DNA of 14,623 nt from JAYVSZ01 sp043774925 (GTDB lineage: Bacteria; Pseudomonadota; Gammaproteobacteria; Burkholderiales; Methylophilaceae). The notes below the pieces were generated by a model. It was not told the DNA's origin and searched no databases. It saw nothing but the letters and a program-made list of their open reading frames with translations. The stretch spans positions 1 to 14,623 of the forward strand of contig JAYVSZ010000057.1 in NCBI GenBank assembly GCA_043774925.1. The letters are read 5' to 3'. The position numbers and the translations under genes were made by a program. Positions 4,719 to 12,101 of this stretch are shown here, one piece after another. How positions within the stretch are numbered: the first letter of the stretch is position 1; each line of letters begins with the position of its first letter.

Positions 4719-6095
4719 TTAATGGATATGTGGCTTGCCAACAGGCTTTGCGTTGGGGTCGATGGGTTGCGGCTCTAAAACTGCCACCGTCATATTATCT
4801 TTTACCAAGTATTTTTTGGCGACCGCTTGAATCTGTTCGGAAGTCACGACTTTGACTTTCTCAGGATATTCTTTGAGCAAATGCCAACTATAACCCATGG
4901 TCTCTAGCTGGCCAATCTGCATACCTTGATAAAACATAGAATCGCGCTGATAAATATCCGACGCGATAACTGCAGCCTTCACGCGATCAAGCTCTTGTTG
5001 CGTTACGCCATCGGTTTTTATTTTTTCAATCTGCGTCCACAGCGCGGCCTCCAAATCGACCACAGTCTTGCCTTCCGCAGGCGTGCCGACCAGCTCAAAC
5101 AAGGCTTCACGACCACGCGCGGTGCTGTCGTAACCAGCACCCACATCCACCGCCAGCGAGGTTTCGCGCACCAGCTTTTGATTTAAGCGTGCAGAATCAT
5201 TGCCGCTAAGCACACTAGAAAGCACGTCTAGCGCATAAGGCTCCCAATCGTCGGCCTTATTATTTAAAGTCGGCGTGTGAAACCCCATTTGCAAATAAGG
5301 CAACTTGCCAGGCGCTTTCACCACCACGCGGCGCTCGCCGATTTGTGGCGGCTCTGTTTGCGGCTTGCGCTCTGGCAATTTGCGCGGTTTTAATCCGCCA
5401 AAATACTGCTTAGCCAACTTCAGCACCTCTTGCGTTTTCACATCGCCCACCACCACCAACGTCGCGTTGTTCGGCGCGTACCAATGGTTGTACCACTCGC
5501 GCGCATCGGCCGCTGTCATGTTCTCTAAATCGTTCATAAAGCCCACCACAGGCCGCGCATAAGGGTGCGCGCGGTAAGCGGTTGCCATAAATTGCTCGTT
5601 TACTTTCGATTGCGGTTTATCTTCGGTGCGCCAGCGCCGCTCTTCCATCACGACCTTGATTTCTTTGGAAAATTCCTCATCGGTAATTTGCAAATTCGCC
5701 ATGCGGTCGGCTTCCAGCTTGAATGACAGCGGCAAATTGGATTTTTCTAGTTGTTGAAAGTAGCAAGTGTAATCGGTCGCGGTAAACGCGTTTTCCTTGC
5801 CGCCTGCCAATGCGATGATTCTTGAAAACTGGCCTGCTGGAACTTTTTTTGTACCTTTAAACATCATGTGTTCCAGCAAGTGCGCCACGCCAGTTTTGCC
5901 GTTTACCTCATCCACACTGCCCGCGCGATACCACACTTGCGAGACGACGACGGGCGAGCGGTGGTCTTCTTGCACCACCAGTTTTAAGCCGTTGTTGAGT
6001 TTAAATTCTTGAATATCTGCTAGCGCAATATTGGGCAAAGTGACGAACAAAAATGAGGCGAATATTATTTTTTCGAATACTGTCTTTTTAAGCAC
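4719..6095 (-). CDS. Exported zinc-dependent M16 family peptidase, catalytic subunit
   Basis: This is the active partner of the M16 pair. With the GTG start at 6095 the protein has 458 residues. A signal peptide occupies about residues 1-26, a basic start followed by a hydrophobic core and cleavage after NIALA. The zinc motif HLLEH is at residues 72-76: His72 and His76 bind zinc and Glu75 activates water. A third ligand is expected at Glu152, within VVMEERRWR, 76 residues further on as in the family. The GTG is chosen because AGGA lies eight bases upstream and gives a normal signal peptide. The longer frame to 6251 adds an unlikely extension overlapping ftsY. It diverges from ftsY. The substrate is unknown. 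Confidence 0.93.
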   Translation of the reverse strand: MLKKTVFEKIIFASFLFVTLPNIALADIQEFKLNNGLKLVVQEDHRSPVVVSQVWYRAGSVDEVNGKTGVAHLLEHMMFKGTKKVPAGQFSRIIALAGGKENAFTATDYTCYFQQLEKSNLPLSFKLEADRMANLQITDEEFSKEIKVVMEERRWRTEDKPQSKVNEQFMATAYRAHPYARPVVGFMNDLENMTAADAREWYNHWYAPNNATLVVVGDVKTQEVLKLAKQYFGGLKPRKLPERKPQTEPPQIGERRVVVKAPGKLPYLQMGFHTPTLNNKADDWEPYALDVLSSVLSGNDSARLNQKLVRETSLAVDVGAGYDSTARGREALFELVGTPAEGKTVVDLEAALWTQIEKIKTDGVTQQELDRVKAAVIASDIYQRDSMFYQGMQIGQLETMGYSWHLLKEYPEKVKVVTSEQIQAVAKKYLVKDNMTVAVLEPQPIDPNAKPVGKPHIH

Positions 6096-6191
6096 AACAA
6101 AATTCCTGCAAAAGTGAGATACAAGTGAATGACCCATTCTAATTTGCTTTAGTTCGTAGCGGCAAGCCAAGATTACGATTAAAATAGCGAT

Positions 6192-7205
6192 ATGTTTGAT
6201 TTTTTCAAAAAGAAACCCACCGACGCGCCCGTAAATTCTGTGGAAACGCAAACTTCGGAAGCCCTAATGACAGCGCCTGAAGTTGCCGAACCAGCTAAAT
6301 CATGGTCTGAGCGCTTAAAACAAAGCTTAAGCAAAACGCGCAAGCAGCTTGGTGGCCAGCTAAATAGCTTGTTTGGCGGCGGTAAAATTGATGCGGAAAC
6401 TTACGAAGAATTAGAAACGATTTTACTCACTGCCGACATCGGTTACTCAGCCACTTCGCAATTGCTGGAAAGCTTAAAAAAACGCGTTAAGCGAGAAAAC
6501 CTAGAAGATACTTTTGCGCTAAAAACGGCGCTAAAAGCTGAATTATTAGCCGTTTTAAAGCCGCTAGAAGTGCCGCTGCGAACCAATATCCATGCGCCTT
6601 TCGTCATTATGCTTGCAGGCGTGAATGGCGCAGGAAAAACGACCACCATAGGCAAGCTTGCCAAGCTATTTCAGGCGCAAGGCAACAGCGTTTTGATTGC
6701 TGCTGGCGATACATTCCGCGCGGCAGCGCGCGAGCAATTGCAAGTGTGGGGCGAGCGCAATCATGTACATGTGGTGGCGAGCGAAGGCGGCGACCCAGCG
6801 GCGGTGATTTTTGACGCGGTGAATTCTGCCATCTCTAAAAAAATCGACATTGTGATTGCCGATACCGCAGGCAGATTACCGACGCAAATGCACTTGATGG
6901 ATGAAATTGCCAAAGTAAAACGCGTCATCGCTAAGGCAAACCCAGGCGCGCCGCATGAGATTTTGTTGGTGCTGGATGCGAATACAGGGCAAAACGCTGT
7001 GAGCCAAGTGAAGGCGTTTGATGATGCACTCGGCGTGACGGGCTTGGTGCTAACAAAGCTAGATGGCACGGCCAAAGGCGGCGTGATTGCGGCGATTGCC
7101 GAGGCGCGGCCAATTCCGATTCGCTTCATCGGGATTGGCGAAGCAATTGATGATTTGCGACCGTTTAGTGCGCAGGATTTTGTTGACGCACTATTCGATG
7201 ATTAA
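6192..7205 (+). CDS. ftsY: Signal recognition particle receptor FtsY
   Basis: FtsY is the membrane-associated GTPase that docks SRP-bound ribosomes at the Sec translocon. The 337-residue protein has a short N-terminal A-like region (about 1-35), the helical N domain (about 36-125) and the G domain. Visible motifs are G1 GVNGAGKT at 143-150, DTFRAAAREQL from 173, G3 DTAGR at 224-228, G4 TKLD at 288-291, and the closing GIGEAIDDLRPF that distinguishes FtsY from Ffh. The N-terminal start MFDFFKKK is amphipathic and basic, fitting membrane contact. No clear Shine-Dalgarno precedes the ATG. ftsE and ftsX follow on the same strand, the usual arrangement. A candidate promoter for ftsE lies within its last codons. 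Confidence 0.97.
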   Translation: MFDFFKKKPTDAPVNSVETQTSEALMTAPEVAEPAKSWSERLKQSLSKTRKQLGGQLNSLFGGGKIDAETYEELETILLTADIGYSATSQLLESLKKRVKRENLEDTFALKTALKAELLAVLKPLEVPLRTNIHAPFVIMLAGVNGAGKTTTIGKLAKLFQAQGNSVLIAAGDTFRAAAREQLQVWGERNHVHVVASEGGDPAAVIFDAVNSAISKKIDIVIADTAGRLPTQMHLMDEIAKVKRVIAKANPGAPHEILLVLDANTGQNAVSQVKAFDDALGVTGLVLTKLDGTAKGGVIAAIAEARPIPIRFIGIGEAIDDLRPFSAQDFVDALFDD

Positions 7206-7213
7206 TCTATAAT
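7183..7213 (+). promoter_or_regulatory. Candidate sigma-70 promoter for ftsEX in the ftsY tail
   Basis: A TTGACG hexamer (7183-7188) and a perfect TATAAT (7208-7213) are separated by 19 bases, two more than optimal. The predicted transcription start, about seven bases after the -10, coincides with the ATG at 7220. This would allow ftsEX expression independent of ftsY. Prediction is by eye only. Confidence 0.4.
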
Positions 7214-7219
7214 TAGCTA

Positions 7220-7249
7220 ATGATTACTTTCGACAATGTTAACTTATGA
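7220..7249 (+). other. Leader mini-ORF duplicating the ftsE start
   Basis: A nine-codon frame reads MITFDNVNL and then stops. Its first 15 bases match the first 15 bases of ftsE with one difference, 26 bases upstream and therefore in another frame. Its TGA overlaps the ftsE ATG (TTATGA), a layout that permits termination-reinitiation. It has no Shine-Dalgarno, but its ATG falls where the candidate promoter would start transcription, so leaderless translation is conceivable. It may equally be a harmless duplication scar. Confidence 0.4.
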
Positions 7250-7914
7250 TTACTTTTGACCAAGTGGTCAAGCGCTACCCAGGCAACCACGAAGCACTGA
7301 GCAACGTCAGTTTTACCATTGAGCAAGGCGAAATGGTGTACGTGACAGGCCATTCTGGTGCGGGTAAAAGCACTTTATTAAAACTAATCGCAGCGATTGA
7401 ACGCCCAACTTCCGGCACCGTTTTAATCAACAATCAAAATGTGAGTAAACTTAAAGAGTCCACTTTGCCTTTTATTCGTCGCAAATTTGGCTTGGTGTTT
7501 CAAGACCACAAATTGCTTTACGACCGTAATTGTTACCACAACGTCGCACTGCCACTGGCGATTAACGGCATTACAGGCGCAGAGGCAGGCAAACGCATCC
7601 GAGCTGCACTAGACAAAGTTGGCCTACTTAACAAAGAAAAAGCCATGCCGATTACGCTTTCTGGCGGCGAGCAGCAACGCTTGGCCATCGCACGCGCCGT
7701 GGTTTCTCGCCCTTCTATTCTCATTGCCGATGAGCCGACAGGGAATCTCGATAAAAACTATGCCGAAGATATTTTAAGTTTATTTAACGCATTTCAGCAG
7801 GTCGGCGTCACCGTCATTATCGCCACGCATGACGCGCTAGGCACGGTCAACCAAAATAATAAAGTGATGCATTTGAGGCAAGGTAAGCTGATGAATATGG
7901 AAACTATTGTATGA
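7246..7914 (+). CDS. ftsE: Cell division ATP-binding protein FtsE
   Basis: FtsE is the ATPase of the FtsEX complex, an ABC-type machine at the division septum that uses ATP to control periplasmic murein hydrolase activators through FtsX. The 222-residue protein shows Walker A GHSGAGKST at 35-43, the Q-loop Gln86, the signature LSGGEQQ at 138-144, Walker B ILIADEP ending at 164, and the H-loop His195. The length matches the family. No Shine-Dalgarno is visible before the ATG. Instead the ATG overlaps the stop of a short duplicated leader frame, so translation may depend on coupling. The stop is 10 bases upstream of the ftsX ATG at 7925. Confidence 0.97.
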   Translation: MITFDQVVKRYPGNHEALSNVSFTIEQGEMVYVTGHSGAGKSTLLKLIAAIERPTSGTVLINNQNVSKLKESTLPFIRRKFGLVFQDHKLLYDRNCYHNVALPLAINGITGAEAGKRIRAALDKVGLLNKEKAMPITLSGGEQQRLAIARAVVSRPSILIADEPTGNLDKNYAEDILSLFNAFQQVGVTVIIATHDALGTVNQNNKVMHLRQGKLMNMETIV

Positions 7915-7924
7915 AATTGCACTT

Positions 7925-8830
7925 ATGAACTTGTGGCTAACGCAACACCTGCAGGCCTGCAAGCAAGTATTGGCGCGCCTCGCAGGCAATGGTTTGAGCA
8001 CCTTATTAATCGCGCTGGCCATTGGTGTGACGCTTGCTTTACCCGTGGTGTTGTACACCGTACTGGATAATTTGAATGGTTTGGTTTCCGAGGTAAAAAA
8101 AGAATCGCATATTAGCGTGTTTTTGAAAAAAGACGTTGGCGAAGCGTCAACTGGCAGCATTCGTGACGCTTTAGAAAATAACGAAGCGATTAAAAGCGTG
8201 CTGTATGTGCCTAAAGACGAAGCGCTGAAGCAGATTGCCGCCACCAGCGCAAACGAGGATGTGATTAATTCGCTGGCCGAAAATCCGCTGCCAGATGCTT
8301 TTTTTATCGAGCCAAAATCCATTGATGCGGTGGCCATAGACGCGCTGAAATACAAGTTAAGCCAAATGGAAGGTGTGGAGCAGGTGATTGTGGATGGCGC
8401 GTGGATTAAGCGCCTCAACTACTTGCTCACGCTAGGTAAAAAAGCCATGTTGGTATTGGCCGCGCTACTCGGTTTTGCGCTATTCGCCGTCATCGGCAAC
8501 ACATTACGCATGCAGATCCTAACGCAACGCGCAGAAATTGAAGTAAGTCAACTGATTGGCGCCACTAAAAGCTTTATTCGCAGACCATTTCTATATTCAG
8601 GCGCGCTGTACGGCTTATTCGGCGGGCTGCTGGCGCTTATTATCGCTTGTGTGGTGATTATCATATTCAATCAATCCATTATGGCGTTGGCTACAGAATA
8701 CAAGAGCAACTTTACATTAAACCTACCCAGTCTCGCCACGTCTATCGCCACTTGTTTGCTTGCTATCGCAGTTGGGCTTGTGTCGGCTTATCTTGCCGTT
8801 TCCAAGTCGCTTTTCAAAACAATTCATTAA
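7925..8830 (+). CDS. ftsX: Cell division protein FtsX
   Basis: FtsX is the membrane subunit of FtsEX and carries the periplasmic loop that engages murein hydrolase regulators. From the ATG at 7925 the protein has 301 residues. A transmembrane helix near residues 22-46 is followed by a periplasmic domain of roughly 120 residues, with HISVFLKKDV and the PDAFFIEP segment. Three more helices follow near 165-190, 220-245 and 265-290. The order matches the four-helix FtsX topology. An alternative TTG start at 7907 would overlap ftsE and add six residues. No Shine-Dalgarno precedes either start, so coupling to ftsE translation is likely. It is read between ftsE and rpoH. Confidence 0.95.
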   Translation: MNLWLTQHLQACKQVLARLAGNGLSTLLIALAIGVTLALPVVLYTVLDNLNGLVSEVKKESHISVFLKKDVGEASTGSIRDALENNEAIKSVLYVPKDEALKQIAATSANEDVINSLAENPLPDAFFIEPKSIDAVAIDALKYKLSQMEGVEQVIVDGAWIKRLNYLLTLGKKAMLVLAALLGFALFAVIGNTLRMQILTQRAEIEVSQLIGATKSFIRRPFLYSGALYGLFGGLLALIIACVVIIIFNQSIMALATEYKSNFTLNLPSLATSIATCLLAIAVGLVSAYLAVSKSLFKTIH

Positions 8831-8858
8831 AAAATGTAATCACTGCAACTTTTACACA

Positions 8859-8885
8859 CTAGCACTCTCCAACCGTGAGTGCTAA
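8859..8885 (+). promoter_or_regulatory. CIRCE operator (HrcA binding site) upstream of rpoH
   Basis: The left arm CTAGCACTC (8859-8867), a 9-base spacer and the right arm GAGTGCTAA (8877-8885) match the CIRCE consensus (TTAGCACTC, N9, GAGTGCTAA) at 17 of 18 arm positions. HrcA represses heat-shock genes through this element. It starts only 28 bases after the ftsX stop and ends 31 bases before the likely rpoH start. I see no convincing -35/-10 pair just upstream. Confidence 0.9.
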
Positions 8886-8901
8886 AATACCATTGTTATC
8901 T

Positions 8902-8909
8902 AAAAGGAG
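8902..8909 (+). promoter_or_regulatory. Strong Shine-Dalgarno deciding the rpoH start
   Basis: AAAAGGAG contains the full AAGGAG complement to the 16S rRNA tail and is spaced seven bases from the in-frame ATT at 8917. It is the strongest ribosome-binding site in this part of the window and argues against the GTG at 8875. Confidence 0.75.
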
Positions 8910-8916
8910 CTTTGCC

Positions 8917-9768
8917 ATTAACGCTTTAACATTACCGTCCATTTCGTCGCTTGATAGTTTTGACCAATATATGCGCGCGATTAAAGCTTTCCCCGTGTTA
9001 ACGGCGGAGGAAGAACACGCATACGCCACGCGCCTGAAACAGCATAATGACCTGGAAGCCGCACAGATGCTCATTGTGTCGCATTTGCGCTTGGTTGCCA
9101 GCATTGCGCGCGGCTATATGGGCTATGGTTTGCCACAATCCGATTTAATTCAAGAAGGTAATATCGGCCTGATGAAAGCGGTTAAACGCTTCGACCCAGA
9201 TCGCGGCGTGCGCTTGGTTTCGTTTGCCATGCATTGGATTAAAGCCGAGATGCACGAATATATTGTGCGCAACTGGCGCATGGTAAAAACCGCCACCACC
9301 AAGGCGCAGCGTAAATTATTTTTTAATCTGCGTAGCATGAAAAAAGGCTTTGATACGCTTAACCCAAGCCAAGTGAATGAAATCGCGCGCGAGTTAAAAG
9401 TGAAACCCGAAGAAGTGATGGAGATGGAATATCGCCTAAACGGCCAAGAAATCTCGATTGACACACATTTGGATGACGATGGCGAAGAAAGTTTTAGCCC
9501 GATTGCCTACTTGGAAGCGCAAACGCCTGAACCTTCTGAGTTTTTGGCCAATCAGCAAGCTGAGCAATTGCAATCTGCCGGTCTTAGCAAAGCCTTAGAA
9601 AGCCTAGATGAGCGTAGCCGCCGCGTGTTACAAGCGCGCTGGTTAAACGAAAACGCAACTTCTACACTGCATGATTTGGCTGACGAATTCGGCGTTTCTG
9701 CCGAGCGCATTCGCCAAATTGAGCAAAAAGCCATGCAAAGAATTAAGGTGCAACTTACAGCCGCATAA
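8917..9768 (+). CDS. rpoH: Heat-shock sigma factor RpoH (sigma-32)
   Basis: RpoH directs RNA polymerase to heat-shock promoters. Visible regions are 2.1-2.4, including SDLIQEGNIGLMKAVKRFDP and VSFAMHWIKAEMHEY; the RpoH box QRKLFFNLR, diagnostic for the sigma-32 family; and region 4 with the helix-turn-helix GVSAERIRQIEQKAM near the C-terminus. The start is unusual. The longest frame begins at a GTG at 8875, but that codon is inside CIRCE and has no Shine-Dalgarno. A perfect AAAAGGAG at 8902-8909 stands seven bases before an in-frame ATT at 8917, giving 283 residues, close to E. coli RpoH (284). No ATG or TTG in frame fits. I therefore favour an AUU start, with GTG 8875 as the alternative. A terminator follows. 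Confidence 0.93.
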   Translation: MNALTLPSISSLDSFDQYMRAIKAFPVLTAEEEHAYATRLKQHNDLEAAQMLIVSHLRLVASIARGYMGYGLPQSDLIQEGNIGLMKAVKRFDPDRGVRLVSFAMHWIKAEMHEYIVRNWRMVKTATTKAQRKLFFNLRSMKKGFDTLNPSQVNEIARELKVKPEEVMEMEYRLNGQEISIDTHLDDDGEESFSPIAYLEAQTPEPSEFLANQQAEQLQSAGLSKALESLDERSRRVLQARWLNENATSTLHDLADEFGVSAERIRQIEQKAMQRIKVQLTAA

Positions 9769-9800
9769 AGCCAGCCCTTAATTACCAGCAGCCAATAAAC

Positions 9801-9841
9801 AAGCCGCGCATACTATTAATAAGTACTGGGCGGCTTTTTTA
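9801..9841 (+). terminator. Intrinsic terminator of rpoH
   Basis: AAGCCGC (9801-9807) pairs with GCGGCTT (9830-9836), with a second short stem TACT/AGTA inside. The stem runs into a T-tract at 9835-9840. It lies 32 bases after the rpoH stop. Confidence 0.88.
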
Positions 9842-9846
9842 TTGTT

Positions 9847-9898
9847 AATCACATCGGCCTGCGAGCCAATAACCATGCGGCTCTCAGAGCATGTGATT
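9847..9898. repeat. Two-level hairpin in the convergent gap
   Basis: AATCACAT (9847-9854) pairs with ATGTGATT (9891-9898), and inside it GAGCC (9863-9867) pairs with GGCTC (9879-9883). The structure is symmetric, so it could act on both strands. It has no adjacent T-run, and ends eight bases past the stop codon of the minus-strand GTPase gene, whose transcript it may end or protect. Confidence 0.55.
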
Positions 9899-9906
9899 TA
9901 AACACA

Positions 9907-11865
9907 TTATGCAGCTTTTGCTTCGACCTCATTTTCAAACGCTAATGCGTTGCCCATGTGCTGACGCAAGATATGCAAATCGCCCATTTGCGCACGAATA
10001 CTTTTCTCAATATTTTCCAGCTCCAAAATGCGGTCTTCTAGCGTATCTGTCGCTTTATAAATACGTTTAATACTTTCTAAGCGGCGGCGTAACTGCAGTT
10101 GATGCTCGCGCACTTGCGATTCCATTGGTGCAATCACAGCCTTGAGCCAATTTTCCACATCGCGGTTGGCCACTTCATATACATGAATCACGCGGCTGGC
10201 CAAGGTTTCAAAGAACTTGGTCGTTAGCGTCATTTTCTCGTTAGCAATCATATTAAACGCGGTGTTAAATTGCTCTTTGTAAGCGCGTTCCAGTTTGGCC
10301 AACTCTTTTTGATAGCGCAAAGTCGAAAACGCAGGCGGTTCGGATTTACGCAAGCCGTGCTCTTTGCTGAACTTGTCGTACATCACGTCCATCATTTTCT
10401 TAATCTCGTCAATTTGAGCGTCAGATGACACCAAACGTCCTTTTAACTCATCAAAAAAGCCGTCCATTGCATCGCGCATAGTTTTGGTGAAACTGGCTGA
10501 AACCATGGTTTCACGCGTGGTATGCACTTTTAATTTAAGCGCTTCCATGCCGAGCAAAGTAAACAACTTGTTGGTTTGCTGTGAGAACACGCTGCGCAGC
10601 GCTTGGAAACGCTGCAAGCCTTTTTCAAAGTTTTCTTTATCTACTTTGACCTTGTTCATCATGTGCTCAACCACGTCTTCGTTTTTGCCACGCAAGCCGC
10701 GTAATTCCTCAAGCTGCTCAACTACGCCAGCTACGCGAGATTCCAAAATCATGTTCGAGTTGCCGATTAAATCGTCAATCTCATTTTTAGTATTGTCGCG
10801 AACAATTTCTTTTTTCGAAGGAATCAATTCGTCGGATAACGCTTTTTCGAGCGCTGGCAGGCGGCTTTGTTGCAGCAATGCATCATCGCCATTGACCTTG
10901 GCCAACAAGCCTTTTTGCGCAGAAGTTGGAAAAATTTGTGAAGGATCTAAATTAAGCAACTCACCTGTCGTCTTAATTTGTTTTGTAATCTCTTTTTCAA
11001 TTTCAATTTCAGTTTTTAGTGCATCCCACAAGCCATCAATCTTGTTCAGCACGGCCATGCGGCCTTTTTGCTTCCAACGCGTACCGCTAATATATTGGCG
11101 CCAAACGTCAATTTCCGATTTGGTGACGCCAGTATCTGCCGCCAGAATAAATAGCACCGCATGCGCGTTCGGCAGCATGTTTAAGGTAAGTTCTGGCTCG
11201 GTACCAATGGCGTTCAAGCCTGGCGTATCTAAAATCACCAAGCCTTGTTCCAGCAACGGGTGCGGGAAGTTGATGACTGCATAACGCCAGCTAGGAATAT
11301 CAATCGTGCCGTCTTTATTGATGCTCATGGCATCATCGCTACTGTTCGGGTCGAATAAGCCGAATTTTTCAGCCTCTTCCAAAGTCACACGTTTAGTGCT
11401 GCTGACTTCTTTAAATGCGCTGACCATGCTTTCGCTAGAATCGACATTAAATTCAACCACTTTCCATTCGTCAGGATAGCGCTTGTACTCGGTCGTCGTC
11501 GCATCGGTCGCGCGCGTTTCAATCGGCAATAGTTGCAAAGAGCTTGGCTTTGCAGGGTCGTAGAGCAGTTCTGTTGGGCACATGGTGGTGCGGCCTGCGC
11601 TTGATGGCAACAAGCGTTGGCCATAGCCAGCAAAGAAAATTGCGTTAATCAACTCAGATTTTCCGCGTGAGAATTCTGCCACGAAAGCGACGTTTAATTT
11701 ATCTTCGCGCAAACGCTCTAGCAAACTGCTAATACGTTGATCGATTTGTGCGTCGTTCAGTTCTTGCTCGTTAAGCCAACTGCGATAATCGCAAATGCTA
11801 TCAACAAGCGCTTTTCTCCACTCAGAGTAGTGCGCAAATTGATCTGCTAAATTGGTGTCTGCCAT
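9907..11865 (-). CDS. Dynamin-like GTPase
   Basis: The 652-residue protein belongs to the bacterial dynamin-like large GTPases, which bind and remodel membranes in studied members. The P-loop reads AEFSRGKS at 63-70, with Ala where most relatives have the first Gly. The switch-I stretch GRTTMCPTE is at 91-99, DTPG of G3 at 213-216 and NKID of G4 at 274-277. The second half (about 360-640) is rich in charged, heptad-like helices and ends in a likely coiled coil, fitting a stalk. I see no clear transmembrane helix. The ATG at 11865 has a GGGGA Shine-Dalgarno. Bacterial dynamins often occur as adjacent pairs, but this one is single. It converges with rpoH. The cellular role is unknown. Confidence 0.88.
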   Translation of the reverse strand: MADTNLADQFAHYSEWRKALVDSICDYRSWLNEQELNDAQIDQRISSLLERLREDKLNVAFVAEFSRGKSELINAIFFAGYGQRLLPSSAGRTTMCPTELLYDPAKPSSLQLLPIETRATDATTTEYKRYPDEWKVVEFNVDSSESMVSAFKEVSSTKRVTLEEAEKFGLFDPNSSDDAMSINKDGTIDIPSWRYAVINFPHPLLEQGLVILDTPGLNAIGTEPELTLNMLPNAHAVLFILAADTGVTKSEIDVWRQYISGTRWKQKGRMAVLNKIDGLWDALKTEIEIEKEITKQIKTTGELLNLDPSQIFPTSAQKGLLAKVNGDDALLQQSRLPALEKALSDELIPSKKEIVRDNTKNEIDDLIGNSNMILESRVAGVVEQLEELRGLRGKNEDVVEHMMNKVKVDKENFEKGLQRFQALRSVFSQQTNKLFTLLGMEALKLKVHTTRETMVSASFTKTMRDAMDGFFDELKGRLVSSDAQIDEIKKMMDVMYDKFSKEHGLRKSEPPAFSTLRYQKELAKLERAYKEQFNTAFNMIANEKMTLTTKFFETLASRVIHVYEVANRDVENWLKAVIAPMESQVREHQLQLRRRLESIKRIYKATDTLEDRILELENIEKSIRAQMGDLHILRQHMGNALAFENEVEAKAA

Positions 11866-12101
11866 TCATAATCCCCAAAAAATTGGCTACTTTTATAGTA
11901 GCTATACTCTATCACGGACAGAAAAAAATTCAACTAAATCAGCAACATCAATAGTCATATTTAATCTAAATTCTGACAAAAGGTGGTTTTTCTACGACAA
12001 ACGGTTGAAAGGCTTGTTTATTTGTGGCAAAAACCTCTAATCTACTAGCCTGCAGCCATGTTCTGCTATTATTCTAGTTTACGTTTTTTTAGTGATTTTA
12101 A
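11866..12101. other. Divergent intergenic region
   Basis: This 236-bp A+T-rich gap separates the minus-strand GTPase gene from the DUF971-ubi operon and must hold promoters for both. A short inverted repeat, GCTAC (11887-11891) with GTAGC (11898-11902), lies about 20 bases upstream of the GTPase start. A 62-codon plus-strand frame covers much of the gap, but it has no Shine-Dalgarno or recognisable protein character and is not called. Confidence 0.5.
12064..12072 (+). promoter_or_regulatory. Candidate extended -10 promoter of the DUF971-ubi operon
   Basis: TGC followed by TATTAT fits the extended -10 pattern TG-N-TATAAT with one mismatch. It would start transcription near 12079, leaving a leader of about 23 bases. 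No good -35 is seen, which extended -10 promoters can tolerate. Confidence 0.35.

Noticed and set aside
4542..4855. Two plus-strand frames between and into the M16 genes
   Set aside because: They read through palindromic repeats and the antisense strand of the peptidase gene; no ribosome-binding site or domain.
7837..8418. Minus-strand open frame (193 codons) across ftsE/ftsX
   Set aside because: Antisense shadow of two well-supported genes, with no recognisable motif or ribosome-binding site.
10484..11284. Long plus-strand open frame (266 codons)
   Set aside because: It is fully antisense to the dynamin-like gene, whose GTPase motifs are clear; the frame shows a serine/cysteine-rich composition typical of antisense reading.
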